Assembly: GCA_003260075.1 (NCBI GenBank)
Contig: QLIY01000271.1
Location: 111,820 to 175,819, forward strand
Length of the DNA: 64,000 bases
Source: Phallusia mammillata
Taxonomy: Eukaryota > Chordata > Ascidiacea > Phlebobranchia > Ascidiidae
Direction: 5' to 3'
Shown here: positions 1 through 11,600 of the stretch, one piece after another
How positions within the stretch are numbered: the first letter of the stretch is position 1
Layout of the letters: each line of letters starts with the position of its first letter
Position numbers and translations under genes: made by a program
Notes under the pieces: generated by a model
What the model was told of the DNA's origin: nothing
Databases searched by the model: none
The model's input: only the letters and a program-made list of their open reading frames with translations

Positions 1-1687
1 GTAACTGCCAACTGTAGGCTACAGCTGCCCTTTAAGACCATTTTCTGCTCGGAGTTGTGTTTGAGCAGCTCATTTGAAGGCACTGTAAATTCGAACAATA
101 TGTTGTTCACAATGCACAAGGGCCTTTGTCGTTTAGGAGGTCCCACAAAGAGGAACACAAAGCGTTTAGAAATTGACTGTTTTCACCCATTCTTTGTCAT
201 GGATCTTCAACCAACAAATCGTCTTTGTTTCGCAACAATACGCAATATGTCTGATTTCTATGCACTACAGCGAACTTCCAAACCGCTAAACGCTTTGAAA
301 ATTTCCTAGTTTTGCTTTCCCTACGGTGTTTAAGTTTAGTATTTTTGCAATGTAACCTCACAGCATATTCATATCCATATTGTTTACAAATTAAAAACTT
401 CAAATAAAGTCGGATTGTACAATTTAATAAAATAGTGTCTGTGTTCATTATTATTTCTCGTTTATAATGGGTTTTGCTAGTGTTTCTGAATTAGATGCTT
501 GCTTTAAAAAACGCATGACTTTATCGTGGATAAGAAATGGTTGAGAAACATACGTCCTACAAATACTCGCTTTGTTGTTGGCATTATAACAAATTCAACC
601 TTTCACAATTTCCTGCCAACGTCTGCGATATTAATATTGGAATTGACCTGAACTCCAAGCAAAAAGTAGGCTAAATACCAAGTTTAAATTTTCTGGAATT
701 TATTGAATAATGTTTTACGGTTTACATTCCCCCCCCCCCAACGTCTGCGATATTAATATTGGAATTGATCTGAACTCCAAGCAAAAAGTAGGCTAAATAC
801 CAAGTTCAAATTTTCTGGAATTTATTGAATAATGTTTTACGGTTTACATATAAAGCGGTGGGAGGTAGATTGCATTCATAACCAATCGTGAGGCAAATCA
901 AGCGCGGTTAGTTTTATTCTGACTCACAAATCATTAGATGTTTTACAGCACCTGTATAACAGCACTAATAGTTTGAGCTTTTAAAGTGTTTGTGTTTCTA
1001 AGAACACTGAAGCTGGGATAACCTTTGAAGCAATAGGACAAGTAATCTACCGAAGCATAAAGAAGTGGTACTATCTTGGAACAAAGGTTGAATGTTTCAC
1101 AATCTTTGATGGGCGTTGTTGTACGGGAGCCAGTTATTGCCTCCTTTTCACAACATAATTAGATGACCTTACTACGTGGTCGGATGTAATTTGTCCCGGG
1201 GCGACTTGTTCTCTCGTATTGCTTGAAAATAGTTGCATTTGAATACAAGCTGTAGTAAAACCGAAGCTTGCAAGGTTAACGGTTGAGTATTTACCCTATT
1301 TTTTTGCCACTTTGGATGTTTTTGTTGTTTATTTGTGTAAACAAGGCAGTTCGCTTGAAAAGGGTATGTAAGCGAAAGATTGTACCGATGTTCGTAGAAA
1401 AATGGGAGGTATTCGTAACATCAAAAGTATGGAGTATAGGTTTGGGCGATTACATTCAAGTTTAGTTTTGGACAGTTTTTTTTTCAAGCTTGTAATATAG
1501 TTGAGGTTTTTTAAGTCGTTTATTTTAAGCATTGCATTAACAAAGTAACAAAATATGCTAGAGGCTTGAACGTTTGAAATATTGAATTGTCACAACCTTT
1601 AAGTGGACAAACAATTTCCCAATTTACCTTGGTTTTGATTATTTGAAGTGCATTTATACAATTAGGAGCTAATTAGACGGCAATGTC
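1..1687. other. 5' end region without a recognisable gene
   Basis: No ORF here has exon-like features. It contains one allele-like duplication around a C run (617-849) and lies directly upstream of the sulfotransferase start at 1688, so its last few hundred bases probably hold that gene's promoter. No TATA box or other clear element could be placed. Confidence 0.5.
617..849. repeat. Duplicated segment around a 10-C spacer
   Basis: 617-727 is repeated at 739-849 with a few single-base differences. The copies are separated by C729-C739, that is ten C plus the native first C of the second copy. It is the only spacer in the window made of C on this strand. It is probably two alleles joined in the assembly. 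Confidence 0.9.
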
Positions 1688-4463
1688 ATGTCTGCTTTGA
1701 ATAAATCCCGACAAATGTGTCTCGGAATTGCTATAGGTGTTATGTTGTGCTTCTTTGTGTACAACGTGTGTTTGGAACGCAAAACAAATATACAGGTGAG
1801 ACCAAAATTGCGTAAACCGCAAAATATAGTTTGATGGACTTAAGAAAAACTGGTTGTGCATTAATCATAACCACGTAACCATACACGGATGGTAAATTGC
1901 CTTCGGCACAGTTTAGAAACTGGTTTGAATTTGTAAGGCCTTCATGATTGTCAAGTTTGGTTTAAATCATCCTGTGTCTACTTTAAGCTTGTGTTGACAA
2001 CTTTCGAACGTTTTGTTGCTGTGTTGGGGCGTTTGCTCACACAAGTAACCTTGCTGTATGACAGTAGCCTACACGTATCCTAAATTGGAGCCGATACAAA
2101 AGTCCTTTAACCGCTCAAAATATCTTTGTCAACGTCGTTTTGTAGACCTTTACAACACTCCAGTTTGTTGAAAGTATACTGAAAAGCCATGCTTCACCAA
2201 ATATGTTTCTGACCACAATTAGACATAACAGTTTACGAAGTTTAGTGAAACACAGTTTTACGTCCTTTATTAATAACCTGTTTTATATTTGTTGTTTGAC
2301 GCTGATACCAAAGCCTCGAGTTGTCACATTCACGAAAGTTAGTACCAACGCTGTTACGGAAACGACACCCACAAACATGCAACGTAGGCGTAGAGAGAGA
2401 ACCAAGTTTATTTATGTCATGGATATTCTCCATAAAGAACGGATTGCTGCATTAAGAAGATCTTGTCTACGAAGCAAAACTCGACTCAATAAAATGGCAG
2501 TGAACAGCAATGCACTGTACTCGAAAACATATAAGGTAGGAGTAAAGGTCTGTTTCAATGTGTCAAACTACTCGTGTTATACTGAGCATAAGGTTTGTTT
2601 GGTATCCAAAAACGTTTGCACAAAAACATAAACGACTGTAGAGTTGTAATCTTGCTTTTCCGCAACGACGATGTATCGCAAAAGCACCATGCGTTGTTTG
2701 TTCAAACCTTAGTTTTAAAACATCACTTACTTTGTACAAGTTAATAAGACGGAAACTGACGATGCCATCCACATAGGCGAAATTATATTTTTTCTCTTTC
2801 GAAAATGAAAGATTTTAATGATGCTGATTTCTTCCGCTCTTCTGGATTATTTTGTATGTTATTTTGCAAAAGTTAGTGTTTGTATGGAAAATCTACTAAC
2901 ACAGGAACTCCCAGACAGGCCTGCTAATTTTCAAAAGTTGACGCAACGAAGCATAGGCTTTTACTATTGCAATTGCTCAGCAATTATTGCCATACCTACC
3001 TTTTTGTATTGGTTTACATGACTTTAAAGCACATTTTTCGTCTTTTCAAAGTTTGCTGTTTGCGACATTCAAAAATGCGGAAGCTCCAGTTGGCTGCAAG
3101 CTCTCATGGTGATGGAGAAATACTTTAAACCCGAGGATTACTTTGCAAACAGGATAGTGGGGCAGGAAGTTATGAACCTTGGCAACCAGAATCTTAGAAT
3201 TTCTTCTTTTACCAGCTCATCGTTTAACAACTGGCAAAAAGCAATGAAGGTCGCTACAATACCACCATTATTGTATAGTAACATATTATTATTGTGTTTG
3301 AGTCAACTTTGTCCATGGTTCTTACACATTGAATAACGACGATGTGTGTAACAACCAAACTATTGGAAAAAATATTCAGTGGAGGCATAGCTGGGAACAT
3401 TGTACCACAAACAAACACTCAATGAGGAATATAACGGCCCAAACAGACGCAACAAAAGGCATGACTTTTCTAATCGTTTATGCGAGGTATAAAGTAACGT
3501 ATCGGTAGATCATCAGGTTGGCATTTGCACAAAATTCTGAACAATAAAACAATTTGATTTTTACGTCTATTGGGGTTGTTATATTCCTCATTATACTCAA
3601 GAATAGGTCCGTGTTCAGTGTTTTAAAAGGATTCTAGTTTCGCCATTCGTTAACATATTGACCCTCTAAGGATGAATGACCAAAGAATCGCCTTTAAACT
3701 TTCGACTACAAAAGATTTTAAATTGTTGCTAGTTTAATTTAAGGCACATAGGCTAGTTCTAAAAAACAATCAGTACCTTTGAAAACGCGTATCTTTTGAT
3801 AACCACTGATAAAGCCGTATCGTATTACTGATGGTGGCAAAAGCATTTGTGTTTAATATGTAGTAGATAGCTTTAAACATCGGTATATGTGTCACAAGAA
3901 TCCAGAACACTTTGTTTTACCGCTATGCTGTTTTGTCTAAATAGATTATCACAGTCCGGCATCCGTTCGCACGAATTGTTTCGGCATACAACGACAAAAT
4001 GGCTCTGAACGGTCCAGGTTCTACTCCAAACTTCTATAAGCCACTGTCGCATCGAATCAGTAAGAAATACAGAGAAATGCGACATAACCCAGCTGAACGA
4101 AACCATGAAAACGGAGGTGCAGCTACCTTTGAGGACTTTGTCAATTTTCTAGTTAAAAGTCCCTACCCGCCCGATTCGCATTGGATAGACTTTGAATTGA
4201 GCTGTCATCCTTGCACATTTCAGTACGACGTCGTGGTCAAGTTTGAATCGTTGGTGTCCGATATCAGCTACTTGGAAGAGAAACTGAACATAACTGTGAA
4301 AGATCGAAAAGTGTTCTTTCCAAACAGAAACAGCCGAACGCAGTTGGACGTGGTGGAAAAGATGTTTAAGTCTGTACCAAAAAATCTTGCATTACAACTT
4401 TATTACAAATATGAAACTGACTTTGACCGTTTCGGTTACGAACGTCCGCATTGGCTGGATTAG
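1688..4463 (+). CDS. Golgi carbohydrate sulfotransferase (CHST8-14 / Sulfotransfer_2 type)
   Basis: Exons 1688-1795, 2314-2535, 3052-3249 and 3945-4463 (TAG), all phase 0, give 348 aa, the usual length for the CHST11 group. Residues about 10-28 are a signal anchor typical of type II Golgi enzymes. The PAPS 5'-phosphosulfate loop is CDIQKCGSSSW (114-124) and the 3'-phosphate site is RHPFARIVSAY (181-191). The C-terminal part has the family's HW...C.PC...YD block and ends with a YKYETDFDRFGY motif. Family knowledge: such enzymes move sulfate from PAPS to GalNAc or related sugars of chondroitin, dermatan or HNK-1 glycans in the Golgi lumen. The exact acceptor cannot be read from sequence. The start was chosen because it gives the membrane anchor and an exon ending in a consensus donor. 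The acceptor of exon 2 is the least certain junction. Confidence 0.88.
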
Positions 4464-4587
4464 TAACTTCGGATTTGCCACCAAGGGCGGCCCAAGAATG
4501 GCCGCTAGGGGTTGTTTGTGGGGTGCCAAAAGAGAAACTCCTTTGTATCAAAGGGCCGTTTTTACTGTTCTAACGCATCACATTTAC

Positions 4588-4593
4588 ATTAAA
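4588..4593 (+). terminator. Candidate poly(A) signal (ATTAAA) of the sulfotransferase
   Basis: ATTAAA lies 125 bp after the stop codon. A canonical AATAAA lies further on at 5169-5174, so either could be used. Confidence 0.4.
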
Positions 4594-5550
4594 TGTGAGT
4601 TTTAATGCTTTGAGCAAAAACAAAAGCAACGCTTTTATAGCACCATAAAATGCAAACAGGCGTCTTTGCCTTTGCTGGCGACAAATTCACCATCACTTTG
4701 ATGTGCGGCTTATTTAAGAAATGTACTGGTGTAATGTTATTTAATGACTACATTCAGAAAGTGTTGAAAAGATGTAAGCCTGTTCTACTTCATTACTTTA
4801 CAGAACCAGTGTTAATTTCGTAATCATTTTCGATTTGCCATTTTTGTTTGATTTGTTACTTTATGTGTACACTCCTTAAATTGACTTTTTTTTCCTATTT
4901 TCGAAATTCTTACTTCTGAACAAAAATGTGTGATAAAAGCTTTTTAATCCGTTTTTAAAAACATTTTACACAAAACTTTTTACGATTTTGAAAACCCTTC
5001 AACTGTATTTGTACTAAGAGTAATCCTTTGCAATACTTAAACCTGTATTCGGCGTTGAAAAATGCGTCAAGAACAGGTATTATATATACCAACAAGCTGA
5101 AACAACGCTTTCAAAACCAAAACAAAACAACTATGTCAAAAAAAAACTATTTGAAGCAAACTGTACACAATAAAAGATCACAGTGCTGCAGGTCATCTTT
5201 GTTTCTTTCACTTAGCACACGTGACTATGCGAAAACCACGACAACAGAACGGCAAAAAACATCAGTGCACCTAAAAATGGAATATATTATGTAAACTTTT
5301 TTTACTTTAAACGGTATTGATTCCAGAAATAACGTAGTACATTGTTTAGTTAAGTCGCCTTTTTAAGATTGCATGCAAAAATGCCTGGTAAAAAACACGC
5401 AGTAAGCAGTGATGGAAAAACGCTATATTGGTAACTTTAGGCGTTCATAAACTCCATTTCTCTGTTACATGGAAATATTTTGATTTATGATTTTACTTTC
5501 GTTTAGATTGCACCTTTTACACGCATATTTCACTCATTGTTTGGGCAATC

Positions 5551-5556
5551 TTTATT
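5551..5556 (-). terminator. AATAAA poly(A) signal of multicopper oxidase A
   Basis: A canonical AATAAA on the minus strand about 130 bp downstream of the oxidase A stop codon. Confidence 0.5.
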
Positions 5557-5684
5557 AGAAATTTTATGAGCCTTTGTTAAAACATCCGATGTTATACTTT
5601 ACTTCTGGGTCACGACTATATCAGGTCTGCCTAATTTCCAAATCTAGCTCTCTGACACACTCTGGTGGAATATAAACCACCAGA

Positions 5685-8600
5685 TTATTTTCCAATATTA
5701 GTCGTACCTGTTGTTTTGATGGTATCCGATCCGCCTGTTGCTGTTGTAGATGTTCCCGCAACTGTGGTCGTGGTTGTCAGGGTAGAACCGTCGGCATCGC
5801 AAACGGCAGTATTAAACGGGAATGGGTCGCACTCCGCGCACTGTCCGGGGTAAGCGTTGCCAGACGTGGTGTTAGCTGTCAGATCGGCCCCTGTAAAAAT
5901 GACCACCTGGTTAGGTGTAGGCATAGTACTTACTGAGTTTTAAGTATAGAAATTGGTCTGCAATCTTTGCGGTGTTGTGTATTAACACGTTTACGTTGCC
6001 ACAATTAAATTGTTCTTACTGGTCTTAAATCCTTGACGACATAACTGTGGAAAACTTATAACTTACAGTTGGTATTTTTGGGGGGGGGGTGGTGTTGTGT
6101 ATTAACACGTTTACGTTGCCACAAGTAAATTGTTCTTACTGGTCTTAAATGCTTGACGACATAACTGTGGAAAACTTATAACTTACAGTTGGTATTTTTC
6201 ATGACTGAAATCACTGCATAGTGTCTCCAATGTCATATTATGAACCCAGTTTTTGCTGAAACTTGCCCAGGTGTCTATTTTTAATCAGAAACTTCATAAT
6301 GGTTGAATTCACTTTCGCTAATCATACCTTGAGCCACTATCTCTAGGGTCATCATCATACCAGAATCTTCATGGTTAAGCAAGTGACAGTGAACAACCAC
6401 CTCTCCAGTGTATGTGTGTGTTAGGAACCTGGCCTGTTAATACAAGCAAATAATGTAAATGGTAAATGGTGCTACAGGGCTCTTTCAAACTGGTGTGGAA
6501 GTTTGGTATCTAATCAATTTTACTCTTGCCGTTTAACTTTGTTGCTGTAGTCAACTGGTCTGCGCGCAAACCCACAAGCCCAAATATATTTATACTTGTT
6601 TTGCTTAAAATGTGAGCATTTTATACTATTTGGGGACAATTTAAGAGTGTTTTTGGGAGGATTACAGGCTTTATATACGTCATCAAAATATGTCTCTTAA
6701 ATTCGTTGTTTTTCGATTAAAATAATACGTTTGTTCGACTAAGTTATTTTTTTTACTACAGCAGCCGCGTACTACAAGTTTTACGTTGTTGCGTTTGTCA
6801 TTTTGACTAGGAATTCTAGATTCGACAAAAAATTACTGTTTTACAAGATGTTGAATTAACAACCAAACGAAACAACTCACAGTTATATTAGCTAGTGGTG
6901 GCACAAGCAAGACATCGTGAAACTGTTTTGCTGTTGCATATCCTCTGGTCCCAGTTCCACCTGCCGCCCAACGTGTGTCGTGTCCCAAGAACTGCAGAGC
7001 GTTGTTTGGCAGATTACCCGTGAAAATTTCTTTTTGAAACAATTGCAATGTTAGACTCTTTTACATATATTTTCAAACACATTTTATTTTCCAAACATTT
7101 AACCTGAAATTAGATATAACAGCTTAGCATATTTTTACGGCTGAAGTTGCACATATGTAATTGTAAGCTACCCAAACTTATGCACATATGTAATTAGGAT
7201 GAACGACTAAGTGTTGTTTTTTTCTGAACTTACATCCATTGCAATAAGGCTCATTAGTCTTCATCCACCAAGCAACGGACTGGGTGATTCCCGCTTTTTG
7301 TTTTAATTACGAGTATTGCTACCTAAACTTATGTATTTAATTAACAAAATGATTTACGAGTAGATTCTATTTAAAGTTTAACCATGTTTGGAAGATAAGG
7401 ACCTAAAGAACCATGTAGCAACAAATTTGAATTAAGCAGATCAGGTTGATTTATATGCTAATAGGCCTACTGTTTTTAAGCAAAATGTATATGTCTAAAA
7501 AATCTAACATTTACAAACATAATGTTTTTTTAATGTAATTATTTGAATGGTGGTAGGCTGTAATTTAAAAATAACATAATTTGTAGGCATGGTAAAACTG
7601 AAGGTAAAAATAAAAGACCTACCATCATACGTCGAATGTTGTCGAAAACAGCGGTCTCCTGCTTGATTAAAGAACACATAGCTTTGGCGATTATTCACAG
7701 CGATTGGTCCAGTGTAAGGGTTGTAGCTAATAATCTGTAGAAAATCAAGTTTTAAAATGTTTGAGATTATCGTTAATGATTGTTCATTCAACTATTTTCT
7801 ATTTAGCATTTCTAAATATTAACTCTTTAAAGGGCTAAATTTATATCACTTAGGATAAAGTAGTTATTTAACCACAATAACGGTAGCCTTAAACGCAGCT
7901 AACAGTTGTTTCGGTTAACTGCGATGTACCTGAAAATGGTTGATGTGTATATGTATTGGATGGCCGTCTTGGGAGTCGCTGTTGACAAAGTAAAGTTCCT
8001 GGACCGTTTCTGCCTCCATTTTAAATCTTTAAAAGTTATTTACAATTTATTTTTTTTAACTGCAAAGCACCCGACAACGAGTTTTGTTTGTAATGCCGGA
8101 GGCGACAGGAGGCGGCGTCAATGTCTGTGTTGGGGCTGAACAGTTACCAGATGGTTGATTTAAAGATCAGAAACAGATCAATTTTATTGTATTTTAAACA
8201 CTTTTCTAATCAAGCATTGAAATTTTTGCTTTTTACGGAAACTAATGGTCCCTAAAATACAAGATTGTGACTTGAGTTCTTCACAGAAAGATTTATCAAA
8301 CAGAATATATTTTGATTAGGTTATTTACTGTAGTTACCAAACAAAAACAAAATAATATATATGTTTGTCGACAAAGCATTTACCTGTAGTCGGTGTTGGA
8401 AGAAAATCTTTCCCTGTTCAGGCGCGTTCCAGGGCTGGCTTCTATCACAAAACGTCCAAACACCTCATCATCGGACAGAGTCGAGAAATCTCTGTTGAAT
8501 GTGGCTTTCGCTGGCAGATTATCCGCAATAGTTGTTGTCGTGGTGGTTGAACCTGTTACTGTAAGTGTTAGAAGACGAGCGTTATAGTGCTCGATGTTTC

Positions 8601-11600
8601 CAGTCGACATTTCGTCAGCATTGTCTGGGGTTGACCTCAGCTGAAAAAATTGTTTCATGGTTGCTTCAACAATGTTACAAAATCTTGAAACCTATAGAAG
8701 GTCGCATTATAGGCCGCCAGGGTTCCTTTCGGCAAAATTTCTCATTTCTTGTCTTCATTTTTGAAGGACGTTGAATTGACATGGGGCATTTTAAATTATT
8801 TTTTGTGTGTTTGTGTATTTTCTTAAATTAAACTTTTTTTCTCTATGTAAGTTTACTTTCTTTTCACCGAATAAGTGGAAATTTTCAATATTGCTAAATA
8901 CCGATAGTTGATGTAAAACATCGCAGTAATTTAAATTAGCATTTGGACAGGGATAGGGTTAAGAACATTAGTAAGAATTTTATTGTGCAACCTCACCCCT
9001 ACCTATATTGCCCTAACAAGCATTTTTGCAGAATTTTTGTGCTCTTTGTGCCACCTATCAGTACTGAGAAGACTTCGTTTAATATGAGTTCTCATATAAG
9101 TATTTAAACATTCAAACTTACGTGATATGTCCCTGGAGTGTTGCACACCACTAGCCAGTCAGCTTTACCAGACGGCACAAGGAAAGTTCTCCCGCCGGCA
9201 CCAAGTTCCACTGCCGAATCAAAATAAACACCATCCAAAGAGATTTGCTTCACAGTACAACCAGTTGTTGGTTGGTCGCTGTTATCTGTTATGTGCAACT
9301 CGAGAAAGGCACCACCGCCGGCGTTCACCATACTAAAATGCATTTTTACTTCTCATATTTTGCGTTTAACCCAAAAAGTTCAGAGCCATGGTGAGCTTTA
9401 AAGTTTAAACTATTAGATAGCAGGATAAAGGGACATGTTAATAAAAAAATAAAGGAACATGAAAATTTCAGGACATGAATAAAAAAACAGCTTAAAACAG
9501 CAGCAACAACCAAAACATTGTAACAAGCAGAAAAATAGCCTAGGCATCATAGAGAAAAATGAAAGGATTTTTCCGTGGAAGCTGTTTTCGGTCCTTGCAG
9601 TGCGGATTAATTTTAGGATGGTGTTTATGTTAGTCTTGTTTGTGTGCTTAAACTTTAAAGCATTAAAAAAATACGTGAATATAAGCAAACAAATACCGAA
9701 ATCTCCTGACTTCCCCAGCGGGTATGGTAAGTACTGGCCACAATTGACCGTTCGTTGTGAAATGATTGACATTAGCTGTAAGCCAATCTTCCAAGTTTCC
9801 TCCGGCGTCAAGAATTTCACTGTTGTGCCTGCAAGTGATGCAAGTTGTTTGAATTATGTTGTTTGGTTTCAGACTTTTGGAACCATTTAACTTTTTGAGG
9901 GTTAATAAGTTTAAAAATATACGTAAACGACCTATTTCATGCAAACCCACCATAGCTACCGAACTTTTATGGCTAATTTTAAAATTTGATTAGTGTTAAA
10001 TACAGAAATCATTGTTGTAATACATATACTTTACAACCTCCCAGGTCTCGCTAGGTAGCTATGTATACAAACATACAGCATATGTCAATAATATTACGCA
10101 TTATGTACGAACCCGATATGCTAGGGTTAGCAAGTGTTTCAGGCACTTACCGAAATAGGGCATTGTCTTGAATATCATCTTGGATTGTGGCAAACGCTCT
10201 GGGTCCCCGCTGACTGTATTGGAGAACCGGCTGGAAAAGAAGTCGAACTTCCTTATCGCAGTTGTTCGGACACGACACAGCTTGTATGTGAGCTGGAGTT
10301 GTTGAGTCTGCTGGGTCTTCAACCACAATCATTCCCGCCATTCCACCATGCACCTTTGTCAGAATACATCAGTCAGTTTTGACAAATGTTGATTGGAAAA
10401 TAGTGAAATCTTTGCAAAATTTCTCATGACCATTATTTTTTTGAAATTGTCAAAGTCAAACAAGTAACACGCGGTTAACAGGTGTATTCACAGCTGTATC
10501 CAATATAATCATTTATGCATGTTTTTATTTTGTCATCATCATATGACGTCATAATATATTTCTATGTCGTTTCGCTGTAACGAATTGCCGAGGAGACGTG
10601 GCCCCACGCGGTTGAGAAGTTCGCAGTTGGAGTTGGTGTTCAGCGGTGGGTCTGTCGCGACTGCTTGTATATATCTGCGCTGCTTTTATCGTTTTTTTAT
10701 ATCTTTATAAATACAAGTTTAATTTGGGTACTGGCAGTCCGTTATTGCAACAGAACCAAAAACAGGCGTAACACATGCAGCCTTGATTTTACACTACAAC
10801 TAAATAACGTCGCCTGAAAAAGCAGAAACACACTACCGAAGAACAGTATTTTACATTATGTCTCGGCACATCGGTGTTTGACTTAAAAATTTATTGCAAC
10901 GGCATTAAGTCAGAATACAACGGCTAACCTGGAAGAGGGTGGAGCCGTGTAAATGGGGATGGTACCATAAAGTTCCCGGTTCATTTTCAGCATCGATTTG
11001 GTACCGATACATGTATGTTTCTCCTGGCTCTAAATGCACAAATACGTTGTCCTGTGGCTCCTGCAATACAAACGTGTCAATCGAGAAAGTTGTTTCTGGT
11101 AGAATCATTTGTAAAATGTTTTGACTATACAGAAGTATAAATACTTTTTTTGGTTGAATTTTACATGTAAAATATTTCTTTTTACGCAATCAATCGATCT
11201 ATAAATTTTATTTGTTTCAGCGCCCAAGTATAATAATAAGACAGGTAACATACGGGTAAATAAGCTTGAAACAAAAAGGGTTCAGCTGGAACCACAATTG
11301 GCTGTTTTAAAGAGCTGACCCTATCTATTTGTTTTGTTTTGTGAAATTTTGTTTAGAATGTGAACACAAAAAGATAAAGAAAATAAAGTAAGCACTCCGT
11401 AATAACTGTTTTTCCTTTAAATGCATCAAGTAAACAATGAATTAACATGAATCTATATGAAAATACCGCTGTACTGGGTTTGCATTTCTTCGGGCAGTAA
11501 TTGCACACTTTTCTGGGGGGCTAATTAGTTTTTGCGATGCATAAGTAATCGAAACCAAAACGCGTTGTGTCCAAAAAACTAATTAAGGTTAAATAATTGC

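Larger units (their letters stand above)
4464..5684. other. Convergent intergenic region
   Basis: This lies between the ends of the convergent sulfotransferase (+) and multicopper oxidase A (-). It holds the likely 3' UTRs and poly(A) signals of both. The AATAAA on the minus strand at 5551-5556, about 130 bp past the oxidase stop, is a good candidate. No other gene is seen. Confidence 0.5.

Noticed and set aside
2812-3021. Possible sulfotransferase exon with a CYFAKVSVC motif resembling a PAPS loop
   Set aside because: It has a good acceptor and frame, but the real PAPS loop CDIQKCGSSSW is in the next exon (3052-3249), which joins exon 2 directly in phase; no clean donor follows this ORF.
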